Below are positions 9,659 to 18,661 of a stretch of DNA of 32,555 bases, in pieces; position 1 is the first letter of the stretch; each line of letters starts with the position of its first letter. Made by a program: the position numbers and the translations under genes. The stretch is from Anaerolineae bacterium (GTDB lineage Bacteria; Chloroflexota; Anaerolineae; Anaerolineales; Villigracilaceae), in NCBI GenBank assembly GCA_018648605.1, contig JABGQU010000019.1:1-32555 (forward strand), written 5' to 3'. The notes below the pieces were generated by a model. It ran no database searches, was not told where the DNA came from, and saw only the letters and a program-made list of their open reading frames with translations.

Positions 9659-9790
9659 AACATTCAGCAATGTTAAAGAAAACAGTACCTCAGAACCGAA
9701 TGGATTTTTTAAGATTTAAGGTATAATGGCGCAACCCTGAAAATCTCTTAGGGGATTTCTAAGAACCCACTTATTGGAAACGCATAAAAA

Positions 9791-10462
9791 ATGCTGTCCT
9801 CAAAAACTATTGATGCAACCGTTCTCATCATAGAAGGAAAACATGCTGATTTTCCTTCTTTTACTATCCCTCTCCAAAAAAAGGGATTTGATGTTCGCGT
9901 TGCTAAAAGTGGCAGCCAAGCCTCAGCCCTACTCAAAGAAGTCAACCCCGACGTGTTGGTCGTTAATGCAGCTTCAATGCGCAGCAGTGGCATTCGTATT
10001 TGCAAAACGCTGCGAGAACAAGATGCCGAACTGCCAATTATCCTTATCGTAGCCCCCGAAAAAGAAATAGATGATAATGTTGCAACAGTCATCCTCCACC
10101 ACTCTTTTACCGTTCAAAAATTAGCCAATCGTATTAAACCTCTCCTGCCAGGCGAAGGTGAAAACCTGCTACAGGTTGGGTCGATCCGCCTTGATCTGGA
10201 CCGTAACCGTGTGCGTTGTTTGGGGCAAAATACACGCCTTACCCCGCGCCTAGTCACATTGCTTGAAGCCCTGCTGAAACGCCCCGGCGAAGTCGTTGAG
10301 CGTGAAGAACTCTTCAAAAAAGTTTGGGATACTGACTATACAGGCGACACACGTACCCTTGATGTACATATCTCATGGCTGCGCAGAGCCATCGAACCAG
10401 ACCCTACCAAACCAAAATTCCTGCGCACCATACGCGGTGTTGGCTACAGATTAGATGTCTAA
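9791..10462 (+). CDS. OmpR/PhoB-type winged-helix regulator with degenerate receiver domain
   Basis: C-terminal LTPRLVTLLEALLKRPGEVVEREELFKKVW...RTLDVHISWLRRAIEPDPTKPKFLRTIRGVGYRLDV; receiver fold lacks the usual phospho-acceptor Asp (VVNAAS). Confidence 0.9.
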   Translation: MLSSKTIDATVLIIEGKHADFPSFTIPLQKKGFDVRVAKSGSQASALLKEVNPDVLVVNAASMRSSGIRICKTLREQDAELPIILIVAPEKEIDDNVATVILHHSFTVQKLANRIKPLLPGEGENLLQVGSIRLDLDRNRVRCLGQNTRLTPRLVTLLEALLKRPGEVVEREELFKKVWDTDYTGDTRTLDVHISWLRRAIEPDPTKPKFLRTIRGVGYRLDV

Positions 10463-10468
10463 AAAAAA

Positions 10469-10492
10469 TAGGGCGACCAAGTGGTCGCCCTA
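10469..10492. terminator. Palindrome TAGGGCGACC-AAGT-GGTCGCCCTA between convergent genes; REP-like, possible bidirectional terminator
   Basis: Perfect 10-bp stem with 4-nt loop, preceded by A8 (a T8 tract on the minus strand); core matches the GGGCGACC ends of the RAYT-associated repeats. Confidence 0.7.
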
Positions 10493-11713
10493 ACGCTTTA
10501 AGATCATCTGAATACGTTCTCCGCTAACTTTTACACAGCGGATGCAAATCTCTTTTCCAAAATCCCCTTTAATTTCTAAACTGGATGGAATAGCCCCGCT
10601 TCGCACGGGGAGAACGGCTTGATCGGTGCTTTTGAATACCTGCCCATCCCAATTTGGATCAACATCCCAATAGACTATATCTGAGAGAAAATCTGCTTCG
10701 AGGGAGATTCGCTTCCCTTCAAGGTGGGCGCAGTTGGCGGATTTTGCTTGGGGTAGAAGAGATGCAGTATCCCGCTCAAAGCTGAAGGATGCTTTTTGCG
10801 CAGCGAGCCTGCTCAGGGTCGTGTGTGCTGCGCGCCAGGTTGCATCGGTGGCGATGAATTTTCTCCCCAGTTTTTCTGCGACGAGCGCCGTCGTCCCCGA
10901 TCCTGAAAAGAAATCTGCTACGAGATTACCCGCGTTAGAAGATGCCTTGATAATACGCTCAAGCAGGGCTTCGGGCTTTTGGGTGGGGTAGCCAGTGCGT
11001 TCGTTATGCAGCCGCGCTACGACGGGAAAATACCACCAATCTTCGGGAACTTTGCCACGTTTTAGATCGGGGGTTTTGCCAAAGCCAGCTTTTTTGGATG
11101 ATTTAAAAGTTTTGACTGTGTTTTTGTGATAAGGTTCGCGGACAGCATCGGCATTGAAGGTGTAATTCTTGCTTTTAGTATAAGCAAGAATAGTATCGTG
11201 TTTACGATTGAAAGCACTCTTGATGGGTGAAGGACCGTGGTAGGTCCAGATGATTTCGTTGAGCAAGCGATCTTGCCCGAAAATTTCGTCAAGAAGCAGG
11301 CGGGCGTAAGCACTGGCATGCCAATCGAGGTGCAGGTAGAGTGTGCCATCAGGCGCGAGCAGACGGTGCATGAGAATAAGGCGCTGGTAGAGAAAATCAA
11401 GATAGGCGTCGAGGTTATCCCAGTTATCTTGATAGCCTTCTGTCATTTCCCATTCTTTTGGTTTGCGAGAATCTTCGCCACGACCAACACGAGCACGAAA
11501 TTTACGGTTGGTGAAGAAGGGGGGATCAATATAGATGAGATTGATGCGCCCCTCATACTCTGGCAGGAGGGCTGCCATAATGGCAAGATTATCGCCAAGA
11601 ATAAGGCGATTTTCTTGTTTTGATGTGGACGTAGGGGAAATCCATGCCTCGGTTTGGAGACTGGCTGGGGATGGAACTACCTGCTTTTTATCGTGCCAGA
11701 TGAGGGAGGGCAT
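10490..11713 (-). CDS. Site-specific DNA methyltransferase (beta-class N4/N6 type; motif IV precedes motif I)
   Basis: [11 protein letters not shown] (DPPF), [55 protein letters not shown]. Confidence 0.92.
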   Translation of the reverse strand: MPSLIWHDKKQVVPSPASLQTEAWISPTSTSKQENRLILGDNLAIMAALLPEYEGRINLIYIDPPFFTNRKFRARVGRGEDSRKPKEWEMTEGYQDNWDNLDAYLDFLYQRLILMHRLLAPDGTLYLHLDWHASAYARLLLDEIFGQDRLLNEIIWTYHGPSPIKSAFNRKHDTILAYTKSKNYTFNADAVREPYHKNTVKTFKSSKKAGFGKTPDLKRGKVPEDWWYFPVVARLHNERTGYPTQKPEALLERIIKASSNAGNLVADFFSGSGTTALVAEKLGRKFIATDATWRAAHTTLSRLAAQKASFSFERDTASLLPQAKSANCAHLEGKRISLEADFLSDIVYWDVDPNWDGQVFKSTDQAVLPVRSGAIPSSLEIKGDFGKEICIRCVKVSGERIQMILKR

Positions 11714-12747
11714 TAGCTATAAAAAATATTTATAGTCGTCCCATAACCGCGACGGTAGAGCTGTGGTCCGTCATGGACGGGACGCAGCCAGCGGAAGAGC
11801 CATTTGGCTTCGCTAGTACGCATATTGATACAGCCGTGGCTCATCGGCACGCCATAATTTTCGTGCCAATAGGTGCCATGGAAAGCGTGCCCTGCTTCGG
11901 TGAAGAAACTTGTCCAGGGGACGCCGGGGAGTTCGTAAGCGCTGATGTCGGAGGCGAGACTGCCATTGCCCATGTGTTTGGATGGCATTTTTTCGCGGAC
12001 ATTGAATGTTCCCGTAGGAGTATTCAAACCGATCCCATTAGGATTCCCTTGGTTTAATCCAGATGAAATTATTGTTTGAAAAACCTTTTCCTCGTATTCA
12101 TACGCAGTTAGTTTTTGGGTGGATAAGTCCACTTCAACACGTTTGTCGAGGAAATCCACTTCTGGTGAGATGGGTGCCAAGGATGCGGGTGGGATCATCC
12201 GCAAATGGGTGGGCTGCACAAAATAGGGTACGGAAGCAAGTTCATCGAAAATGCGATACCAGAGTTTTCCATCCGGCCCTTCGCTGATGCTATCGATCCA
12301 ATGAACGGATTCGTAATAGAGTCGGTAGAGTGGTTCCCACCCGTAGAATTTTGTGTAGCGCATGGCACGCGTGTATGGAACGGTCACTTCGGCGAGATAG
12401 CGTTCGCCCTCTTCCAAATTGGTTTGGATATGGTTTTGAAGGAGTTGAACACGTTGTAAGCGAGCACGATGGACAAACCCGCCCCAAACGCGATACCAAA
12501 CAGGGTTGTAGGCGGGGGTTTCGGCGGTAACTTCTTCGTAAACGGTTAGCAGATCGTCACGATACCATTGCCCCGTTATGCGTGCCTCGTCGTTGGGTTG
12601 GCTGTGAACGCTGATCGCGTCGGTTGCAACACGTACGAGCATACGGTCATCAAAGAGATTAAGACGTTCCTTGATGGGAGCGAATGCCATATTGCCGAGC
12701 GCAAATGCGCTGAGTTTGAGAAAATCTCGTCGTGAAAGAGTAGTCAT
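11713..12747 (-). CDS. L,D-transpeptidase (YkuD family), Tat-like signal
   Basis: N-terminus [18 protein letters not shown]; catalytic [27 protein letters not shown]. Confidence 0.92.
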   Translation of the reverse strand: MTTLSRRDFLKLSAFALGNMAFAPIKERLNLFDDRMLVRVATDAISVHSQPNDEARITGQWYRDDLLTVYEEVTAETPAYNPVWYRVWGGFVHRARLQRVQLLQNHIQTNLEEGERYLAEVTVPYTRAMRYTKFYGWEPLYRLYYESVHWIDSISEGPDGKLWYRIFDELASVPYFVQPTHLRMIPPASLAPISPEVDFLDKRVEVDLSTQKLTAYEYEEKVFQTIISSGLNQGNPNGIGLNTPTGTFNVREKMPSKHMGNGSLASDISAYELPGVPWTSFFTEAGHAFHGTYWHENYGVPMSHGCINMRTSEAKWLFRWLRPVHDGPQLYRRGYGTTINIFYS

Positions 12748-12892
12748 CTTGGCTGGATTTTACCTCATGTTGCTTAGAAGCAAATGAATCTACTAGGCTG
12801 ATGTGTGTCGCACTCTCTGTTCTTGTAAAAAGTCAGAATTTTAGATAAAGAAAAGACGCCCCTAATAATGAATTTCTTACTGGTGTATAGAT

Positions 12893-12935
12893 ATGAAAAA
12901 CAGCCTCCCCATGCGGGAAGGCTGTTTGGTTTTAA
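12893..12935 (-). terminator. Rho-independent terminator downstream of the SWIM mini-protein gene
   Basis: Minus strand AAACAGCCTTCCCGCATGGGGAGGCTGTTTTTC: hairpin with a bulge followed by a T run. Confidence 0.7.
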
Positions 12936-12948
12936 TGATCTAAGCGCA

Positions 12949-13182
12949 TTAACTGATCGGCTCCATACCTTTCATTATCTCTTCAATTGCCATTGTGTGG
13001 CTACAATATTCGCGGGAGTTGTAAAAATCGCAAGTGCAAGTTAATTCCCCATCGGCAAGGGAAACACGGTGTGTATTATTCGTCCCTTCAACAGAAATTT
13101 CAAGTGATTCAAGATGAAAACGTTCACGTTCTTGTGCATAGCGTTTTGCTTTTTGAATTTTTCCGATCATACCAGAGTCCAT
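12949..13182 (-). CDS. SWIM zinc-finger-like mini-protein (77 aa)
   Basis: CTCDFYNSREYCSH fits CxCx(n)CxH; SD-like AAAGGAG upstream; downstream terminator. Confidence 0.75.
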   Translation of the reverse strand: MDSGMIGKIQKAKRYAQERERFHLESLEISVEGTNNTHRVSLADGELTCTCDFYNSREYCSHTMAIEEIMKGMEPIS

Positions 13183-13207
13183 TTTGTCTCTCCTTTATAG
13201 TTAGATA

Positions 13208-13235
13208 CAAAAACGCACGCGAACATCGCGTGCGT
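13208..13235 (-). terminator. Rho-independent terminator downstream of nadE
   Basis: Minus strand ACGCACGCG-ATGTT-CGCGTGCGT-TTTTG. Confidence 0.75.
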
Positions 13236-13341
13236 CTAATTAGCAAAAAAGGGAGTATGTCGTTTCTACTCGCATACAAAGAGTATATAGCGGAATCAAA
13301 TTCACGTCAACGGGTGTTTCGATATCCTTATGAAATCTTAA

Positions 13342-14163
13342 CTATGTGCCCCAATCACGCAGGTAAAGGAAGTCATATCCAATTGTGCGATTGCTGATTT
13401 TCGCGATTGGCGGCAGCATCCTCTTGAACTGATTCTGCTGCACACGTTTGAGAACTGCGCGTACGAAGGCTTCATCAAAACCGGCAGCTACACATTCTTC
13501 TACACGGTATCGTTGGTCTATTAGTAGATAAAAGAGTTGGTCGGCTTTTGCATAAGTGAATCCAAGTTCGCTCTCGTCTGTTTGATTTGCCCATAAGTCA
13601 GCAGATGGGGCTTTATCTACAATTTCGTCAGGCACGCCCATCGCGCGAGAGAGTTGACGTACCTGCGTTTTATATAGATCACCAATTGGGTTTAGCGCAG
13701 ATGCAGAATCTCCAAAGATCGTTGAGTAGCCGAGCAAAATTTCGGTCTTGTTGCTTGTACCGATCACTAACCCACCAAAAGCCTCCGACTGATCATATAG
13801 CACGATCATGCGGCAGCGTGCCATAATATTTCCTTTGCGTGTTTTTGACATTTCAGGGTCAAGGGCGATGAGCGGATCTACCATCTCAGTGATGGGGATG
13901 GTTAACGACTGGACGCCAAATTTGTCGATGGCGAGCTGCGCATGGTCGAGAGAATCCTGGCTGGAGGCTTTATACGGCATCCGTACAGCGAGAACATTCT
14001 CCTTTCCAATTGCTTCCGTTGTAAGCGCAAGAGAGAGAGCTGAATCAATCCCTCCCGAAAGCCCAATCACCGCGCGTTTAAAGCCGACGCGATTCAACTC
14101 TGACTTGATGAATCCCGTTAAGATTTTTCGTGCCAGATCGGTATTAATATTTAAATTGCTCAT
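13342..14163 (-). CDS. nadE: NAD(+) synthase, ammonia-transfer/synthetase domain
   Basis: GLSGGIDSAL PP-loop, GTSNKTEILLGYSTIFGDSA, KAPSADLWANQTDESELGF. Confidence 0.95.
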   Translation of the reverse strand: MSNLNINTDLARKILTGFIKSELNRVGFKRAVIGLSGGIDSALSLALTTEAIGKENVLAVRMPYKASSQDSLDHAQLAIDKFGVQSLTIPITEMVDPLIALDPEMSKTRKGNIMARCRMIVLYDQSEAFGGLVIGTSNKTEILLGYSTIFGDSASALNPIGDLYKTQVRQLSRAMGVPDEIVDKAPSADLWANQTDESELGFTYAKADQLFYLLIDQRYRVEECVAAGFDEAFVRAVLKRVQQNQFKRMLPPIAKISNRTIGYDFLYLRDWGT

Positions 14164-15002
14164 TTCGATAAAATCCGATTTAGTTCTGCCTGCACGAGAT
14201 GTGTGCGCTCATCTCTTAATAGGGGTAAACGTGCACGCGTGCGGTGGAGTTGATTTAGATCTAGTTCAACAAAAGTAAGCGCTTCCTCGTGATAAGGGGC
14301 TTTTACCAATAGATCTCCATTGGGGTCATAGACCGTTGATCCACCCCAGAAATTCAACCCGTCTTCATAACCAACACGATTGCTATGTGCCACAAAACTT
14401 GTGAAAAGATTGGCATAGGCGCGATTAGTATGTTCTACCCAACGTGCAGATTCGAGTTTGTCTTCATTGTTTAGACCGCGCCCTGGTGAAGCGGAGGTGA
14501 GCAGAAGGATGTCGGCGCCATCCAGCCAGAGCAAATAGGGCGGAGATACATGCCAAAAATCTTCACAGATCAGCATTCCCACACGTCCGAAGCGGGTGTC
14601 AAAAGCACGGATTGAATCCCCCCACGCAAAGAAACGACCTTCGTCAAAGAGACCGTATGTGGGCAAATAGACCTTGTGGTGGACGTGGATAACTTTGCCT
14701 TGCGAGAGATAAGCATCTGCGATATAGAAGCGATGACGCTCATCTTCATCCACAAAGCCGACCACCATGTCGATCTCGCGGCTGGCTTCAAGTAGCTGGC
14801 GAAAGATAGGATCATCTGCTGTGGGGCGATGAGCCACCGTTGGGGTGATGTCCTGGAGGGTGTATCCGGTCAGAGAAAGCTCGGGGAACAGAATCAAGTC
14901 TGAACTACGAGCGACAGCGTCTCCGATCAAATTAAGATGCTTTTCGAGATTCGCATCCACATCCCCTAATTTTGTATTGATCTGTGCGAGGGCAAGTTTC
15001 AT
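14160..15002 (-). CDS. Carbon-nitrogen hydrolase (nitrilase family), probable glutaminase partner of NadE
   Basis: MKLALAQINTKLGDVDANL; Glu in LILFPELSLTGY, Lys in HHKVYLPTYGLFDE, Cys in GMLICEDFWH; start revised from 15059 to the MKLALAQ ATG. Confidence 0.92.
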   Translation of the reverse strand: MKLALAQINTKLGDVDANLEKHLNLIGDAVARSSDLILFPELSLTGYTLQDITPTVAHRPTADDPIFRQLLEASREIDMVVGFVDEDERHRFYIADAYLSQGKVIHVHHKVYLPTYGLFDEGRFFAWGDSIRAFDTRFGRVGMLICEDFWHVSPPYLLWLDGADILLLTSASPGRGLNNEDKLESARWVEHTNRAYANLFTSFVAHSNRVGYEDGLNFWGGSTVYDPNGDLLVKAPYHEEALTFVELDLNQLHRTRARLPLLRDERTHLVQAELNRILSK

Positions 15003-15017
15003 ATTTTTCTCTTGTCT

Positions 15018-15051
15018 AAAAAAAGAGCCGCCGAGCGTTGGCTGCGGCGGC
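15018..15051 (-). terminator. Probable terminator downstream of tRNA-Ser
   Basis: Minus strand GCCGCCG...CGGCGGC followed by TCTTTTTTTT. Confidence 0.65.
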
Positions 15052-15097
15052 GGTCGCATCCAGAAAAAAAGGTGCTAGGCTTTCTGTATGCTTACTG

Positions 15098-15185
15098 CGG
15101 AGAGAGAGGGATTCGAACCCTCGGTAGCCCAGAAGACTACAACGGTTTTCGAGACCGCCCCGTTCAACCACTCCGGCACCTCTCC
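15098..15185 (-). tRNA. tRNA-Ser (anticodon CGA)
   Basis: Minus strand GGAGAGGTGCCGGAGTGGTTGAACGGGGCGGTCTCGAAAACCG...GAGGGTTCGAATCCCTCTCTCTCCG; anticodon loop CTCGAAA, long variable arm, T loop TTCGAAT; CCA not encoded. Confidence 0.95.
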
Positions 15186-15206
15186 ATGGAGCGGGCGTAT
15201 TATATC

Positions 15207-16601
15207 TTAAATCTCAAAAGTTGACTGCGCTTCTGGGTAAATTACTTCTTTGAAGCCTTTCATATCCAACTCTTTTTTAAGCGGTAGCGCACCGCGTTCC
15301 TCGCCGTGGACAAGGAAGACTTTTTGCACCTGGTCTTTGACCGCTGAAGCATACTCTACGAGCAACTCGCGCCCGGCATGAGCCGACAGGCCGCCAATGG
15401 TCTCGACTTCAGCTTTGCGGATAAATTTCTCGCCAAATATCTTGATCTTGGTCTCACGATCGGCGAGACGCCGACCGAGCGTATGCGGTGCTTGCCAGCC
15501 AACGATAAGAATGGTGTTGCGCGGGTTCTCAATATTATTACGTAGGTGGTGCAAAATGCGCCCCGCTTCTGCCATCCCTGAAGCAGAGATGATGACGGCA
15601 GGCTCTCTATATTCGTTGATCGCTTTCGATTCTTCTACAGAGCGCGTATAAGTGATTTCTTTGAAATCGAGCGCAGCATGTCCACGTTTGCGGATGTCGG
15701 CGAGGGTTTCGGCATCCATACATTCGGGGTGTTCGTTGAAAATTTGCGAGGCGTTGATGGCAAGTGGGCTGTCAACGTAGATCGGGACAGAGGGGATTTC
15801 GCCCTGTTCGATCATCTGGTGCAGGTAGACGGCTAACTCCTGACTACGTCCGACCGCAAAAGCGGGGATGATAACTTTGCCGCCGCGCGCAACTGTTTTC
15901 TGGACAACCTCGCGCAACTCTTGGTATGCCATCTCGGGCGAGCGATGTCCCTTGTCACCATAGGTTGATTCCATAATCAGATAGTCGGTATTCATTGGGA
16001 AAACGGGATCGCGCAGAATGGGCAGATCACGCCGCCCGATATCGCCCGAAAACCATACGCGGAATTTTCGATTTGCTTCCGTTATATCGAGTGCGATGCC
16101 TGCTGATCCGAGGATATGTCCTGCATCCATAAAGGTGGCGCGTACACCCTCTATAATTTCAACGGGCGTGTCGTATTCTACAGAATTGAAATGGCTGGCG
16201 ACCTTTTCTGCATCTTCGAGCGTGTAGAGCGGCTCCATTGGGGGCAAGCCTTTTTTGGCACGTTTCTTATTTGCATAGACAATATCTATTTCCTGGATAT
16301 GCCCTGAATCGCGCAGCATCAATTTAACGAGATGTGTGGTTGCTCGTGTAGCTGTGATTTTCCCTGCATAACCTTGCTTAACAAGGTTGGGTAAATTTCC
16401 ACTATGATCTATATGCGCATTAGAAAGGAGTACTGCATCAATTTTGGATGGGTCAAATGGGAAGTGACGATTACGCTCGTAGGTTTCGTTGCGTTTGCCT
16501 TGAAAAAGACCGCACTCAAGCAAGATGCGTGATCCATTGATCTCCAACAGGTGCATGGAACCGGTAACTGTGCGAGCCGCGCCGTGAAATTTGATCTTCA
16601 T
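15207..16601 (-). CDS. Metallo-beta-lactamase/beta-CASP RNA-processing exonuclease (CPSF73/Ysh1-like)
   Basis: SNAHIDHSGNLPNL, STYGDKGH, PAFAVGRSQE, ASGMAEAGRILHHL, GGLSAHAGR, LVHGEE. Confidence 0.95.
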   Translation of the reverse strand: MKIKFHGAARTVTGSMHLLEINGSRILLECGLFQGKRNETYERNRHFPFDPSKIDAVLLSNAHIDHSGNLPNLVKQGYAGKITATRATTHLVKLMLRDSGHIQEIDIVYANKKRAKKGLPPMEPLYTLEDAEKVASHFNSVEYDTPVEIIEGVRATFMDAGHILGSAGIALDITEANRKFRVWFSGDIGRRDLPILRDPVFPMNTDYLIMESTYGDKGHRSPEMAYQELREVVQKTVARGGKVIIPAFAVGRSQELAVYLHQMIEQGEIPSVPIYVDSPLAINASQIFNEHPECMDAETLADIRKRGHAALDFKEITYTRSVEESKAINEYREPAVIISASGMAEAGRILHHLRNNIENPRNTILIVGWQAPHTLGRRLADRETKIKIFGEKFIRKAEVETIGGLSAHAGRELLVEYASAVKDQVQKVFLVHGEERGALPLKKELDMKGFKEVIYPEAQSTFEI

Positions 16602-16628
16602 GCGAGTCTCCTTTCAAGTTGAAAATAT

Positions 16629-16985
16629 TTAGAATGCCAGCTTATCTCGATCTTCTTTTTTCAAACCTTTGACTACTAACTGGTAAGAGTCATCGATCAT
16701 TTCCAGGATCTGTTCTTCTGGAATGCTCCCGTCGAGAGTAATCGTATTCCAATGTTTCTTGTTCATGTGGTAGCCCGGTATCACGGCAGGATACTGAGCA
16801 CGTAAGGCAAGCGCAAAGTCGGGGTCGCATTTGAGGGAGATGCTTAGCGGGTCTTCTTCCCATGCGACCAGTGCGAACATTTTTCCCAGCACTTTATAGA
16901 CCAAAGCTTGGGGCCCGAAAGGTGTTTCTTCGGTGGTCGCTTTTTTCTCAAGAAGTGTTTGACGAAGTTTTTCAAGTTCCATCAT
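16629..16985 (-). CDS. MmcQ/YjbR family protein
   Basis: FKVLGKMFALVAW-like core (YKVLGKMFALVAWEEDPLSISLKCDPD) and PGYHMNKKHWNTITLDGSIPEEQI. Confidence 0.88.
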   Translation of the reverse strand: MMELEKLRQTLLEKKATTEETPFGPQALVYKVLGKMFALVAWEEDPLSISLKCDPDFALALRAQYPAVIPGYHMNKKHWNTITLDGSIPEEQILEMIDDSYQLVVKGLKKEDRDKLAF

Positions 16986-18109
16986 TATTGTGTTTTTTCT
17001 AAGATTTCGTCGCCATACTCTTGCATGCGCCAGAGCGTTTTTTCCATGATCTTTCTCAACTCTTCTACCCGACGTGGGTTTTTCCTGGCGATATTTTCCA
17101 TCAAGGGTCGAGGCAGGACAATATCTGATTCAACGCCTAAAGTTTTAGCTTTTTCTTTGCGCCAATTGCGTAATATATCCAGACGTGAAATATACTCATC
17201 GCTGGGGCGTTTAGAAGGTGTGCGGCGTACAAAGTCTGCATGAAGACCACGCTCCACTGCGGCGAGGAAAGGTTTCCCGAAGCGGCTGATCTGGCGCGGA
17301 GTGAAACCACTGATCTCAAGATCACGCCTGCTGCGAGGCATGGATTCAGCTAATTTGAGTAAGGTTTTATTGCTAACGACCTTAAATACAGGGCGGTTTA
17401 GTTTGGCGGCTAAAGCTTCACGAGCCAGGCAGATTTCATTCAAAACGGTAGCCTCCCGAGGGGCAAGCTTGGCGCGTCCGCCCACGCGTTCCCAAAGGGG
17501 CAGTTGCTGACGTTCACTCATCCCGTTAACGTAGGTCGCCATCTCAAAATCTTCTTGTGCCAATTCCCAGCGATTTTTATCTTTCAAATCTTTTTTGAGA
17601 ATTTTTCGCAAGGCGATTAGATAATGCGTATCAAGGCGCGCGTAATTGAGCATTTCTTCGGTGAGAGGGCGTTTGCCCCAGTTGGCTTTTTGATATTTTT
17701 TGTCTACTTGCACATCGAATTTGCTATCAAGCAATTTGCCTAACCCCACGGCCTGATAGCCTAGAATACGGGCGGCGATCATGGTGTCGAAAATATTAGC
17801 AAATTGAAAGCCGAAATCTCGCTGAAGGCAGATCAGATCGTACTCAGCGGCATGGAAGATTTTTTCGATATCGGGGTTTGCAAAGAAGGGAGCTAAGTCG
17901 CTTAGATCGGGTAAGGCAAAGGGGTCGAGCAGATAGTCTTTTTCAGATGTGGAAAACTGGATCAGACAAACTTGTTCTTGATAAGCATGTAGACTATTCG
18001 ATTCGGTATCTACGGCAATACTCGCCTCTTCTTCGAGAGCAGAGAGCATATTTTTTAGTGCTGTCTTGCTTGCCACCCAGGTTGGTGGCGGAAGTGTTTT
18101 CTTCGTCAT
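16985..18109 (-). CDS. rnd: Ribonuclease D (3'-5' exonuclease plus HRDC)
   Basis: AVDTESNSLHAYQEQVCLIQFS, HAAEYDLICLQRDFG, LNYARLDTHYLIAL; start revised to MTKKTL. Confidence 0.9.
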   Translation of the reverse strand: MTKKTLPPPTWVASKTALKNMLSALEEEASIAVDTESNSLHAYQEQVCLIQFSTSEKDYLLDPFALPDLSDLAPFFANPDIEKIFHAAEYDLICLQRDFGFQFANIFDTMIAARILGYQAVGLGKLLDSKFDVQVDKKYQKANWGKRPLTEEMLNYARLDTHYLIALRKILKKDLKDKNRWELAQEDFEMATYVNGMSERQQLPLWERVGGRAKLAPREATVLNEICLAREALAAKLNRPVFKVVSNKTLLKLAESMPRSRRDLEISGFTPRQISRFGKPFLAAVERGLHADFVRRTPSKRPSDEYISRLDILRNWRKEKAKTLGVESDIVLPRPLMENIARKNPRRVEELRKIMEKTLWRMQEYGDEILEKTQ

Positions 18110-18143
18110 GCTTTGATTATACCCCCTGAGAGACAAACTTTAC

Positions 18144-18596
18144 TTAGAACCCCTGTACGAAGCGATTTTTCTCCATCACAACCGCATCTGCACCATCTTT
18201 ATAGTATTTTTTCCAGATGTGGATGGTCTGATAACCTTCGTGACGATAGAGCTCAATCGCGTGTTCATTTGTTTTGCGGACAGAAAGCCGTACACGCGGG
18301 GTGGAGAGTTGCTCCTCACACCGATGCAGGAGGCTCCGCCCGATTCCTTGTCGCCGATAACTTGGTAAAACACCAACTGTAGCGATCCAGGAAAAACCCT
18401 CCGAAGGACGTGGGTCTCCGGCGATAAAACCGATCATCTCTTCGTTCTGAGTGGCTTTCAAGCGTATCACGTTGGGGAAGGTCAGTACAGCGACAAGATC
18501 GAAGAGTGACCATGCATCTAAAGGAAAGCAAACTTTCTCAAGATCACGGAGGGCATTTAGGTCACGTAAGGTGGCGGGAATGATTTCGTAAGACAT
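18144..18596 (-). CDS. GNAT N-acetyltransferase, RimI-like
   Basis: LRDLEKVCFPLDAWS, VGVLPSYRRQGIGRSLLHRCEEQL, VRKTNEHAIELYRHEGY; start set at MSYEII. Confidence 0.85.
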   Translation of the reverse strand: MSYEIIPATLRDLNALRDLEKVCFPLDAWSLFDLVAVLTFPNVIRLKATQNEEMIGFIAGDPRPSEGFSWIATVGVLPSYRRQGIGRSLLHRCEEQLSTPRVRLSVRKTNEHAIELYRHEGYQTIHIWKKYYKDGADAVVMEKNRFVQGF

Positions 18597-18606
18597 TTTA
18601 TAAAAA

Positions 18607-18642
18607 GAAAACCTGACGGGTTTTAAAAACCCGTCAGGTTTC
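18607..18642 (-). terminator. Terminator-like hairpin downstream of the slipin gene
   Basis: Minus strand AAACCTGACGGG-TTTTTAAAA-CCCGTCAGGTTT followed by TCTTTTTA. Confidence 0.7.
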
Positions 18643-18661
18643 ATGGCCGTGCTATCAGGTT

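Noticed and set aside
15012-15224. Plus-strand ORF containing GERGIRTLGSPEDYNGFRDRPVQPLRHLS
   Set aside because: It is the antisense translation of tRNA-Ser(CGA) at 15098-15185, a familiar spurious ORF.
17455-17520. PLWERVGGRA in RNase D looks like a repeat-encoded peptide
   Set aside because: It fits the normal linker of RNase D homologues (PWER...L.PRE), and the DNA here is not a clear palindrome.
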